Assembly: GCA_004299305.1 (NCBI GenBank)
Contig: SCPZ01000045.1
Location: forward strand, 1-34,869
Direction of reading: 5' to 3'
DNA from: Methylobacter sp.
GTDB lineage: Bacteria > Pseudomonadota > Gammaproteobacteria > Methylococcales > Methylomonadaceae
DNA: 34,869 nt
Positions 25,067 through 33,170 of this stretch are shown here, piece after piece. Under the pieces are notes generated by a model. It saw nothing but the letters and a program-made list of their open reading frames with translations. It had not been told where the DNA came from and did no database searches. Both the position numbers and the translations under genes were made by a program. The stretch's first letter is position 1, and every line of letters starts with the position of its first letter.

Positions 25067-25597
25067 TCATGGCACGATTTTGGCCAATTTCAGCATCTTG
25101 GAACTGATTTTCAGCTTCGCCGCCAAAACCGTGCTTATATTGATCTCAAATCTCAGGCGGTTGGACTCGGTGATTAAATTGATCATGGCCCCCGGAGGCG
25201 AGCGCCCTTGAACATCGGTGACAACCAATACGGGTGCGTTGCGCAATAGGGCGATGGTTTTGCCGAAATTCTCTTGTTCGGATGGCGCCAAATAGAGAAT
25301 ATTACAAGCAGTCAACTGCTCTAATTGGCGCGGATATTTGAAATCGGCGTCAATTTGCCCTGCTTTTGCTTCCAGCAAGGTAGCGATGGTTGTAGCCTTG
25401 AACGGATTATCACCGTAAACGCAGATGGTTATCGGCTTAGGCGAATTGGGCCACTCGACATAATCGGCGAAATTGAGCAGATAAGCCGCTTTAAGATCGT
25501 ACTCCGTGACCTCATCGGCTAATCCGGCGCCCGCAGTAAAGATTAGCAGCAAAGCCCAGACTGTGATCTTCTTTATCATTGATGATATATACGGCAT
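25067..25597 (-). CDS. YfiR-family periplasmic protein (DUF4154)
   Basis: This 176-residue secreted protein belongs to the YfiR/DUF4154 family. In Pseudomonas aeruginosa, YfiR is a periplasmic repressor that holds the CHASE8-like diguanylate cyclase YfiN inactive. A signal peptide covers about residues 7-27 (MIKKITVWALLLIFTAGAG). Family blocks follow: YDLKAAYLLNFADYVEWP, TICVYGDNPF, CNILYLAPSE, PVLVVTD and MINLITESNRLRFEINISTV. An alternative start is the ATG at 25579. The gene starts four bases after the TonB-dependent receptor stop, and its stop overlaps or abuts the start of the histidine kinase. It probably controls that kinase rather than a cyclase; this is inference from gene order and the kinase's CHASE8-like domain. 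Confidence 0.9.
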   Translation of the reverse strand: MPYISSMIKKITVWALLLIFTAGAGLADEVTEYDLKAAYLLNFADYVEWPNSPKPITICVYGDNPFKATTIATLLEAKAGQIDADFKYPRQLEQLTACNILYLAPSEQENFGKTIALLRNAPVLVVTDVQGRSPPGAMINLITESNRLRFEINISTVLAAKLKISSKMLKLAKIVP

Positions 25598-25601
25598 GGG
25601 A

Positions 25602-27614
25602 TTAAAACCGACACTCGAATTTCAGGCGGAAGGTACGGCCTTCTTGTGGAATGCCGTAAGTCCCGCCGGGCTCCAGGCGATTATCGCCGAGCAAGTCGTA
25701 TACGCTGGCCGACAAATCAAGGTAGGTGATGGGTTGATAGAGTAAATTCAGGCCGACTCGAGTATATCCGGGGGTTTTAGCTTGTAACGATGTTCTTGAC
25801 GTCAAGACTTGCATATCGAAGCCGCCGCGCCATTTGGGGCTGAACAGCGGAGTCATGAAATTCAGCTGGTAGAGATGGCGGGGCACGTTGCTCAGCACGT
25901 CGGGATCCAGGTTGGCCGGATCCTGATCTTTGGCGAAGGCCAAACTGTAGCCGCTACGCAGCAGGGCGCCGTTATCCCAGCGCCGTTGCACTTCGAACTC
26001 TCCGCCGTAGCCGATATCTGCGCCCAAGTTAACGGTATGCTGGAAACTGTCAAGGTTCTCTAGGCCAAGCCGTTTGCTCTGTTTTAGGTAATAGCCGGTA
26101 GCGGTGAAATGCCAGTTTTCGGCAAAAGCTTGCTCCCAAGCCAGCGACACGGTATCGATTTGCTCCGGCTGCAATCCCTTATTGGGCATTTGGCTGGGTA
26201 TGCCGTAAACGGTATAGTACTGTTGGGCTATGGTAGGTGCGCGGAAAGCCTTTCCGTATTGCAGTTTAAAAACGGTGTCGGTCAGCATTTGGTAAACCAA
26301 TCCGACACGCGGGCTAAACATGCTTTGGCTGGACAAGGAACTGTCGTCGAAACGCGCGCCCAGCGATAGCTTTAAACGCTTGGTCAAATCCATGTCGTCC
26401 TGCAGGAAGATGCCTACGCGGTGGGTATCGTGCGAGTCATCCTGGGAAACCGAGACAGGCGGGCTGCTGTCGGCATATAGCTGTAGCTGCCAGTTTTCCT
26501 GGACTTCAACGCCGGCCAATAGCTTATGTCCGTCGAAGTGGCTGGATAGCAAGCGCATTTCCATGCCGCTCCACCAGGCGTGGTTCAAATTGCTGATCAG
26601 CGTGCCGCCGTAGCGGTATTGTCCTTTGAAATCATAATCGCCGTAAAACGCACGCGCGGTAAAGTCCAGTTTTGGCGACAAGGCTTTTTGATATTGCAGG
26701 TTGACGAAGGCTTCACTGTCTTGAAGACTGCTGGCAGGCGTGCCGAAATCGACGCCGAAAATCCCGCCGGGTATCCCTTTGAAACGCCGCCCATAACCGC
26801 CTTCGAAACTGAAATTGCCCCAGTTGGCCTTGGCGAAGAACTGTTTGTCGTGCTCGTTATTGGCCCCTGAAGACTCGCCTAAAGGATTGCCCGGCGAGGC
26901 GGCTTCGGGTATTTGCAGCGATTGTCCGGCGGAATTGAAACCGGTGCCGGATGCCAGGAAGTCCAAGCCGTTATCCAATTTACGCCCGTAGCTGGCGCGG
27001 CCTTTATAGGTGTCGAAACTGCTCCAGGCGCCGGCCAATTCCCCGCCTTGATAATTGCCGCCCCGCTTGGTGATGACGTTGATCACCGCAAAGAACGCAT
27101 TGTTGCCGTACAGGGACGATCCCGGCCCGCGCACGACCTCGACTCGTTCCACCAAGTCCATATCGATGGGCAGGGCATTGTCGGTGAAGCCGGAATCGTA
27201 AATGGCCTCATTCATGCGGATGCCGTCGATCATGACCAGCAGCCGGCCATTGTAAGCGGCGGATTGGTCGAAGCCGCGGACGCCGGCGTTGTCGTACTCG
27301 CGGTTGTTGGTGATGAAGAAACCGGGCACCGTGCGCAATACATCGCTCAAGGTGCGAAAACCGAACTGTTGGATTTGATCCTTGCCGATTACCGTTACCG
27401 AACTGGCTGTCTCCGACAATTTTTGACTGTATTTTGATGCGGTAACGGTTTCCAGCTCTACGCTCATCAGCTGTTCCAAATCCATCCGGCCAATATCATT
27501 GACTTCGGTGGCAAAGACGGTGACGCTGGCGCCGAGCAGCAATCCTGCTATGGCTAGCCTTAGGGAAGCTTTGGGGCAATGATTGAATCCGGTTGTGCTG
27601 GCGTTGTCGATCAT
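25602..27614 (-). CDS. TonB-dependent outer-membrane receptor
   Basis: This 670-residue protein has a signal peptide (about residues 15-34, KASLRLAIAGLLLGASVTVF) and then the segment GRMDLEQLMSVELETVTASK. A plug domain follows (SSVTVIGKDQIQQFGFRTLSDVLRTVPG in pieces, then GVRGFD and VEVVRGPGSSLYGNNAF), and a 22-strand-type barrel ends in an aromatic residue (LKFECRF). It should import or sense an extracellular ligand with energy from TonB-ExbBD. No TonB-box or FecR-type extension is clear. The frame is open to 27740, but the ATG at 27614 gives a proper signal peptide. It lies 32 bases after the REC-GGDEF-EAL gene and four bases before the YfiR gene. Its ligand is unknown; no siderophore, cobalamin or sugar gene is nearby. 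Confidence 0.93.
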   Translation of the reverse strand: MIDNASTTGFNHCPKASLRLAIAGLLLGASVTVFATEVNDIGRMDLEQLMSVELETVTASKYSQKLSETASSVTVIGKDQIQQFGFRTLSDVLRTVPGFFITNNREYDNAGVRGFDQSAAYNGRLLVMIDGIRMNEAIYDSGFTDNALPIDMDLVERVEVVRGPGSSLYGNNAFFAVINVITKRGGNYQGGELAGAWSSFDTYKGRASYGRKLDNGLDFLASGTGFNSAGQSLQIPEAASPGNPLGESSGANNEHDKQFFAKANWGNFSFEGGYGRRFKGIPGGIFGVDFGTPASSLQDSEAFVNLQYQKALSPKLDFTARAFYGDYDFKGQYRYGGTLISNLNHAWWSGMEMRLLSSHFDGHKLLAGVEVQENWQLQLYADSSPPVSVSQDDSHDTHRVGIFLQDDMDLTKRLKLSLGARFDDSSLSSQSMFSPRVGLVYQMLTDTVFKLQYGKAFRAPTIAQQYYTVYGIPSQMPNKGLQPEQIDTVSLAWEQAFAENWHFTATGYYLKQSKRLGLENLDSFQHTVNLGADIGYGGEFEVQRRWDNGALLRSGYSLAFAKDQDPANLDPDVLSNVPRHLYQLNFMTPLFSPKWRGGFDMQVLTSRTSLQAKTPGYTRVGLNLLYQPITYLDLSASVYDLLGDNRLEPGGTYGIPQEGRTFRLKFECRF

Positions 27615-27646
27615 GACGTAAAGATTTTTTTCTATCTGCTGAGTAG

Positions 27647-30127
27647 TTACAATGAAACAAAAATACTTTTTTGTAACAGTGCCAACAAGTCGGCGGCGGG
27701 TATAGGCCGACTGCACAAAAATCCTTGTCCTAAGTCGCAACCCAACTGTTTCAGGTGTTCAAGCTGTTCGATCGTTTCTATGCCTTCGGCTATGACTTGA
27801 CAGTTTATGCTATGGGACATGGAAACAATGGCCTCAATGACATGACATCGCCCTGACTGACCTATTTGGCTGACAAAACTCCGGTCCACTTTTATAAAAT
27901 CAAGCGGCATCCCGCTTATCCTGGAAAGCGAGGAAAAGCCGGTTCCGAAATCATCCAGGGAAATCTCGATTCCAGACGCTTGTACACGACCTAAAGTTGT
28001 CATCAACTTAAGCGTCTCGCCCATCAGCGCCGTCTCGGTAATTTCAAGTTTAATTCTGTGTACTGAGACACCGGAGTCATCCAGGATCTCATGCATCTGA
28101 ATCAGCCAATCATCCAAGCGACGAAACTGTGTCGGCGACAGATTGATGGCTACAGAAATATCATTCAACGCACATTTATCCCAGATTTTAATTTGTTTAA
28201 CGGCTTCTTTTACAACAAAAAGACTCAAATCATGTATAAAGCCGCTTTCTTCTGCAACGGGAATAAACTCATCCGGCATGACCATGCCCCATCCAGGATG
28301 CTGCCAACGCAATAAAGCCTCGACGCCCATGATTCGTCCGTCACTCAAGCGCCAAACCGGCTGGAAGAACACTTTAAACTCACCCTTTTCCAAACTGTTC
28401 TTAAAGGCGCTTTTAAACTGTTGGCGTATAGCCGCCTCACGATTCATTTCAGCAGTGAAAAACTCAAACCCGTTCCTGCCGGTTTCCTTAACCCGGTACA
28501 TGGCCGCATCTGCATTCTGGATGAGTGTTGTATTATTCTCCCCATCGGCAGGACACAGCGCTATCCCGATGCTGGCCGAAATAGCTGCGTTAATGTTGTC
28601 GCCCAAGGCAAACGGTTGTTCCAACAAAGCCAGCATCGTCCTGACTATATTCTCCGCTTCATGGTTGCTGCGTAAATTATTAAGAATCACGACAAATTCA
28701 TCCCCGCCCAAACGCGCCAGGGTATCGCTCTCTCGGATACATTTACTCAGCCTCCGGGTGACTTGGATGAGCAATTTGTCGCCCGCTGCATGACCGGAGC
28801 TGTCGTTAACTTCCTTAAAGCGATCCAGGTCTATAAACAATAACGCCATCAGGGTCATATTGCGCTTAGCCGAAGCGACTGCTGAACGTAGTCTGTCTTG
28901 AAATAACTGGCGATTGGGCAGGTCTGTTAGCGGGTCGTAGTTGGCCTGATAATAAATTTTTTCTGCGGCTTGCTTTTTTTCGGTCACGTCGCCAAAAATG
29001 GCGATGTGCCGTTTAATATTGCCGACTTCGTCATGAACATAGGAGATCGATGTTGATTCGGCGTACATAGCGCCATTTTTATGTCGGTTCCAAAGCTCGC
29101 CTTCCCAATGCCCATGATCGTTTAAAGACTGCCAGAATGCCGCATAAAAACTGGCATCCTGAAGCCCTGAACTGAGTATGCGCGGATTTTGCCCTTTAAC
29201 TTCATCGAAGCTATAGCCGGTAATATCTGTAAACGCCGGGTTCACAATTTCGATACAATTATCGGCATCGGTAATCATAATCCCTTCATGGATATTATCA
29301 AATACCAACTCCGCCAGACGTTGTTTTTCCATGGCTTGCTTGAATTCGGTAATATCAATCAAAAATCCGCGCAGTACGCAACAGCACTCGGCGTCTATTT
29401 CTACGACTGAAATAAGCTGTCTAAGCCAAATCTCGCTGCCATCTTTCTTTAATAGCCGAAATTCAAGTTCCTGCTCTTCCTGGCTATGCGTTAGGGTAGA
29501 ACAAAATGCGCTAACTTTTGCATACTCTTCAGGATGTAAACTGGCCTCCCAAAAACCTTCCGCAGTCCACTCTTCCAAACTGTGTCCGGTCAGTTTTTCC
29601 GCTTGCGCGGAAACATAGCTGAATCGTCCTGCGTTCGGCAGATATTCCCAGGCCACAACATGGGTATGCTCGATTAATGAGCGGTAAAATGCCTCGTTTT
29701 TATTTTTTTCCCGTTCAGCCGCTTCTTTTTCTGCAATTAAACGCTGCTTAAGCAATACCTTGCCCAGCGTCGTCGGTAGTAACTCCAAATACGCGCCGCC
29801 CGCATCCTTGAGTACAAAATCTTCTGCGCCTTGCTTGATTGCGTTGACCACCAATTGCATATCATCGACGCCGGAAATCATGATGCAGGTAACTTTACGC
29901 TTCAATGCCTGAATAGCCTTTAATATCTCCAGGCCATCCATGTCCGGCAGGTAAAAGTCGATCAATGCCACATCAAAATCCTGGTCATGCATCAACATCA
30001 TAGCCTGGCTGCCAACCGAAGCATGAGTCAGATGATAGCCTTCGCGTTTAAGCTTTATGCGCACTAACTCCGCAAGGCCTAAGTCATCTTCTATATATAA
30101 AATTCTGGCAGAAAGCATAGCAGGCAT
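27647..30127 (-). CDS. REC-PAS-PAS-GGDEF-EAL response regulator
   Basis: This 826-residue cytoplasmic protein combines a receiver with both cyclic di-GMP domains. The REC domain (about residues 7-125) has the acidic pair YIEDD, the phosphoacceptor Asp in VALIDFYLPDMDG, and MISG and VLKD near its end. Two PAS/PAC units follow (about 145-265 and 275-400). The GGDEF motif is at 474-478, with an RESD I-site. The EAL motif is at 603-605, with INLSPTQF, EITETALM, DDFGTGFSS, KVDRS and EGIETIEQ intact, so both activities are predicted. The frame runs up to 30172, but the ATG at 30127, one base past the stop of the upstream receiver gene, gives a normal REC start. It may be the target of the operon's histidine kinase. 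Confidence 0.92.
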   Translation of the reverse strand: MPAMLSARILYIEDDLGLAELVRIKLKREGYHLTHASVGSQAMMLMHDQDFDVALIDFYLPDMDGLEILKAIQALKRKVTCIMISGVDDMQLVVNAIKQGAEDFVLKDAGGAYLELLPTTLGKVLLKQRLIAEKEAAEREKNKNEAFYRSLIEHTHVVAWEYLPNAGRFSYVSAQAEKLTGHSLEEWTAEGFWEASLHPEEYAKVSAFCSTLTHSQEEQELEFRLLKKDGSEIWLRQLISVVEIDAECCCVLRGFLIDITEFKQAMEKQRLAELVFDNIHEGIMITDADNCIEIVNPAFTDITGYSFDEVKGQNPRILSSGLQDASFYAAFWQSLNDHGHWEGELWNRHKNGAMYAESTSISYVHDEVGNIKRHIAIFGDVTEKKQAAEKIYYQANYDPLTDLPNRQLFQDRLRSAVASAKRNMTLMALLFIDLDRFKEVNDSSGHAAGDKLLIQVTRRLSKCIRESDTLARLGGDEFVVILNNLRSNHEAENIVRTMLALLEQPFALGDNINAAISASIGIALCPADGENNTTLIQNADAAMYRVKETGRNGFEFFTAEMNREAAIRQQFKSAFKNSLEKGEFKVFFQPVWRLSDGRIMGVEALLRWQHPGWGMVMPDEFIPVAEESGFIHDLSLFVVKEAVKQIKIWDKCALNDISVAINLSPTQFRRLDDWLIQMHEILDDSGVSVHRIKLEITETALMGETLKLMTTLGRVQASGIEISLDDFGTGFSSLSRISGMPLDFIKVDRSFVSQIGQSGRCHVIEAIVSMSHSINCQVIAEGIETIEQLEHLKQLGCDLGQGFLCSRPIPAADLLALLQKSIFVSL

Positions 30128-30128
30128 G

Positions 30129-30575
30129 TCAAAGAAAGGTGGATTTAATGGAAGGGGCAGCAATAAGCCCAATCATCAGCCCCAATTTGCGCACAGCGTC
30201 GGCAAACCTATCAAACTCAACAGGCTTGGGTACATAGAGGTTGCATCCCAGACTGTAACACTCGTCTATTTCACCTTGATCGTCGGTGGAGGTTAAAATG
30301 ATCACCGGCACTTCGCGTAACTTAGTGTCCTGTTTAAGAATCCGCAATAATTCCACGCCGTTCATGATCGGCATGTTTATATCCAGCAGCATCAGGATAG
30401 ATTGATTAAGAGGACCTTCGTCCTGACCCTTAAGATAGTCCAGGGCTAGCTGGCCATTTTGAAAGGTCTTGATAGGATTTTCGAGGCCGCCTCGACGCAA
30501 ATTTTTCTCAATTAGTTTTGAGTGTCCGGGATCATCTTCTACGATTATGATCGTTACAAACTGACTTTCAAGCAC
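30129..30575 (-). CDS. Rcp/CheY-like single-domain response regulator
   Basis: This 148-residue protein is a free-standing receiver of the type that partners phytochrome-like kinases (Rcp family). It shows IIIVEDDPGH near residue 10, the phosphoacceptor Asp in LMLLDINMPIMNG near residue 65, the LTSTDD switch, and the YVPKPVEFDRF lysine segment. It has no output domain. The start is GTG at 30575, preceded by GAGGA at seven bases. It is the first gene of a probable operon, with the REC-GGDEF-EAL gene next. It could receive phosphate from the operon's histidine kinase and act as a shuttle or sink. Confidence 0.9.
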   Translation of the reverse strand: MLESQFVTIIIVEDDPGHSKLIEKNLRRGGLENPIKTFQNGQLALDYLKGQDEGPLNQSILMLLDINMPIMNGVELLRILKQDTKLREVPVIILTSTDDQGEIDECYSLGCNLYVPKPVEFDRFADAVRKLGLMIGLIAAPSIKSTFL

Positions 30576-30595
30576 TTTATAATCCTCAAAGGAGG

Positions 30596-30607
30596 CTGAT
30601 TATATCA
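30596..30607 (-). promoter_or_regulatory. Extended -10 promoter of the receiver-to-kinase operon
   Basis: On the minus strand the sequence reads TTTGATATAATC. It holds a perfect TATAAT (30599-30604) with TG at the extended -10 position. No good -35 hexamer is present at the normal distance. The predicted start of transcription would be about 15-20 bases before the GTG at 30575, leaving just room for the GAGGA ribosome site. It is the only strong promoter-like site I see for the five-gene set. Confidence 0.45.
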
Positions 30608-30810
30608 AACCACTACCTATACACAGGACAAACAATCGCACTTAAAAACACTTGAAAAGAGAGTTTAGACAAATGGACAATCTGCATACCATTTCCCATC
30701 ACGCCATTTAAAATGGGGAATGCTCTTGCTCAGCCTATGGGATAGCGCCCTATTATGATGAACGGATATTGTGTAAAAAACCTTATCCGTCATTAAGAAA
30801 CGACTGAATC

Positions 30811-31293
30811 TTAGTCCCTGAAATTTTCAAACTGCAATGGCATTTCCAGTTTTTCCTCTCTGAGCATTTTAATGACGTCCTGCAGGTCATCCCTGTTTTT
30901 GCCGGTCACCCTAACCTGGTCGCCCTGAATCGCTGCCTGGACTTTCAGTTTTTTATCCTTAATCAACTTAACGATCTTTTTGGCCAGCACCGAATCCAGG
31001 CCCTGCTTCATGATGATTTCCTGGCGCACCGATTTACCGCCGGGCTTAGGGTCGCCAACTTCCATACAGGCGATATCCACGCCGCGTCGACTGAGTTTCG
31101 AGCAGACCACGCTGAACATTTGTTGTAACTGAAACGTCGATTCGGAGGTCATAATCAACTTATCGTCAGTCAATTCAAAGCTTGAGTCGGTCCCCTTAAA
31201 ATCAAAGCGCGTGCTAACTTCTTTATTAGCTTGGTCAACGGCGTTTTTAATTTCGTGTTTGTCAAATTCAGAGATGATATCGAAAGAAGGCAT
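30811..31293 (-). CDS. yajQ: YajQ-family nucleotide-binding protein
   Basis: This 160-residue protein belongs to the YajQ/UPF0234 family of two RNA-recognition-like folds. In Xanthomonas a member binds cyclic di-GMP and works with a transcription factor; others bind nucleotides or tRNA. The usual start MPSFDIISEFDKHEIKNAVD is present, followed by STRFDFKGTDSSFEL, CMEVGDPKPGGKSVRQEI and the C-terminal VRVTGKNRDDLQDVI and QFENFRD. The frame extends to 31320, but the ATG at 31293 matches the family. It lies 90 bases downstream of cca on the same strand and 235 bases upstream of the receiver gene. Cyclic di-GMP binding here is inference, supported by the surrounding genes. Confidence 0.94.
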   Translation of the reverse strand: MPSFDIISEFDKHEIKNAVDQANKEVSTRFDFKGTDSSFELTDDKLIMTSESTFQLQQMFSVVCSKLSRRGVDIACMEVGDPKPGGKSVRQEIIMKQGLDSVLAKKIVKLIKDKKLKVQAAIQGDQVRVTGKNRDDLQDVIKMLREEKLEMPLQFENFRD

Positions 31294-31382
31294 GGTGATG
31301 ATTACACTACAGAGTAACAAAGAAACACACTATAGTGATCTTTAGCGCATTATTCAACATCGTCAGCCGGTGTCGGCGGCAT

Positions 31383-32606
31383 TTATTCCGCGTTAATAAA
31401 CTCGCTGACTGCCTTAATTCGCAAGCGGCGAATCGCCTCGCCGATATGCGAACCTTTAAGCGCGCCATTCAGAATAGACGAGGTGTCAACGGCTCCGGCC
31501 GCCTTGGCGGCGCCGCTTAGCAGCTCGGCTTGAGGATAGGATGTATTTTCAAGCCCGGTTCTGCCTTTGGCATCCGCCTCGCAAGCCAGCAAAAATTCAG
31601 GCAATCTATTGGTTTGCTTGTATGCTCCCAAAGCGGCCAGCATATCGGTTAGTGTTGACGCGCGTAATTCAAAAGCCCGGTGACAGCGGGTATGGTATTG
31701 CATGACCTGCAAAGCCAGCACTTTAAACGAGTTAGGTACGCGCAAACGGCTACACATTTGTTCCAAAATGGGCAGGCCGTGGCTTTCATGGCCGTGATGA
31801 TGCGGCCAATGCGCCTTGGGCGATACGCCCTTGCCGAGGTCATGGACCAGCGCTGCAAACCTGACTTCGGGACTGGTCGACAAAAGCGCCGCCTGCTCCA
31901 AACAGAGCAGGGTATGAATGCCGGTATCGATTTCCGGGTGATATTTTTCCGGTTGCGGTACGCCAAATAAACAACTTATTTCCGGGAAGATTTTATCCAA
32001 TGCCGCGCAATCTTTTAAGGTGTAAAAAAAAGCGCTGGGTGATTTTTCGCCAAGCGCCTTACACAGTTCCGCCCATACCCGCTCGGGAACCAAATGATCC
32101 GCCTCGCCCGCCGTCACCATGGATTGCATCAGAGTTCGGGTTTCCTCTGCCAAGGTGAAACCGAGATGAGTATATCGTGCGGCAAAACGGGCAACCCGCA
32201 ATATCCGCACCGGGTCTTCGGCGAATGCCGGTGAAATATGCCGGAACATGCGTTTTTCAAGGTCAAGCTGTCCGCCGTAAGGATCGATGAGCTGTCCTTC
32301 CTGCGTCATCGCCATCGCATTGATTGTCAGGTCGCGGCGGATCAAATCCTGTTCCAGGCTGACATCGGGCGATGCGTGTATGGTAAAGCCTTTATAACCG
32401 GGCGCAGTTTTTCTTTCGGTTCTGGCCAGTGCATATTCTTCATGACTTTGCGGATGCAAAAATACCGGAAAATCCTTGCCTACCGGCCTGAAGCCTTGTT
32501 GCACCATGGCTTCCGGCGTCTCGCCAAGCACCACCCAGTCTCGTTCCTTGACCGGAAGCCCAAGCAATTTATCGCGCACTGCGCCGCCAACAAGGTATAT
32601 TTCCAT
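31383..32606 (-). CDS. cca: Multifunctional CCA-adding tRNA nucleotidyltransferase
   Basis: This 407-residue enzyme adds or repairs the 3'-terminal CCA of tRNAs. The N-terminal nucleotidyltransferase has VGGAVRDKLLGLPVKERDWV (residues 6-25), RRDLTINAMAM and DPVRILRVARFAARY. The C-terminal HD phosphohydrolase region has VHDLGKGVSP with HH and HESHGL, as in E. coli Cca, so 2',3'-cyclic phosphodiesterase and phosphatase activities are likely. The length equals the E. coli enzyme (412). The frame opens with a TTG at 32618, but the ATG at 32606 starts the standard MEIYLVGGAVRD. It is followed by yajQ on the same strand. Confidence 0.96.
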   Translation of the reverse strand: MEIYLVGGAVRDKLLGLPVKERDWVVLGETPEAMVQQGFRPVGKDFPVFLHPQSHEEYALARTERKTAPGYKGFTIHASPDVSLEQDLIRRDLTINAMAMTQEGQLIDPYGGQLDLEKRMFRHISPAFAEDPVRILRVARFAARYTHLGFTLAEETRTLMQSMVTAGEADHLVPERVWAELCKALGEKSPSAFFYTLKDCAALDKIFPEISCLFGVPQPEKYHPEIDTGIHTLLCLEQAALLSTSPEVRFAALVHDLGKGVSPKAHWPHHHGHESHGLPILEQMCSRLRVPNSFKVLALQVMQYHTRCHRAFELRASTLTDMLAALGAYKQTNRLPEFLLACEADAKGRTGLENTSYPQAELLSGAAKAAGAVDTSSILNGALKGSHIGEAIRRLRIKAVSEFINAE

Positions 32607-33170
32607 TGATTTATCCAAATGTGTCTAAAAGTCAATCAAACCTGTTTTGATGTGGAAGCTGTTTTTTTCAGCTCTTTCTATTTGTCTTTGTACGCATTAT
32701 CATAGCCATCTTGTAAGCTAATGATTACATAGGCGCCAGTAGTTGCCGATAGCAGCGGAATTCCCATTCAGGCTTTTTAAGCTGCAACGTCGATTCTTAC
32801 TGTCCAAAGCCAGCTTTGGACTCCAGAAAAATAGGAGTTCAAAGCTGGTTGTGAACATGACAGGAGCCAGCATTAGCATTATGGTGAGTAGTTGCGATAA
32901 TTTTAATGTATTGGGATTGATTAGCCAGGTAAGTTCTCATTAATTAAAAAACGATATATCCGATTATATTTATATAAAAGATTAAAACGATTGACTGAAA
33001 TCGATATGGACAATAGAATTTTTTCCAGAGTCATTGCCTGGTCCGACTACTTGTCAAGTTAATTTAAAATCGGGCTTATATATACATAACAAATTGATTT
33101 AACATTATTAATTAAATTTAAATTGGCCGCCGTATTGAAATACACATCTCATAATTCGGGTAAAAACAAG
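32607..33170. other. AT-rich intergenic region with a repeat copy
   Basis: These 564 bases separate the divergent cca and PilZ genes. They hold the second double-hairpin repeat (32773-32894). After it, from about 32940 to 33120, the sequence is very AT-rich. The gene-like frame at 32743-32943 lies across the repeat and is not believed. Promoters for both flanking genes must be here, but no consensus site is clear. A TTG at 33123 keeps the PilZ frame open upstream of its preferred ATG. Confidence 0.5.
32773..32894. repeat. Double-hairpin repeat, copy 2
   Basis: It shares with 23371-23494 the blocks CGATTCTTACTGTCCAAAGC, GACTCCAGAAAA, ATAGGAGTTCAAAGCTGG and ATGACAGGAGCCAGCATTAG, in the same orientation. 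The second hairpin is damaged (GGTTGTGAAC in place of GGCTTTGAAC). The nine-base inverted ends of copy 1 are not paired here. Instead a near-direct repeat flanks it, AGTAGTTGCCGATA (32738-32751) and AGTAGTTGCGATA (32887-32899). Confidence 0.8.

Noticed and set aside
26913-27437. A 174-codon plus-strand frame.
   Set aside because: Antisense to the plug and barrel of the TonB-dependent receptor; it reflects that gene's codon pattern.
28143-28793. A 216-codon plus-strand frame.
   Set aside because: Antisense to the GGDEF-EAL part of the receiver-linked enzyme; no family features and no ribosome site.
32743-32943. A 66-codon plus-strand frame between cca and the PilZ gene.
   Set aside because: Most of it runs through the double-hairpin repeat, whose hairpins explain the sequence better than coding. 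There is no ribosome site or family match.
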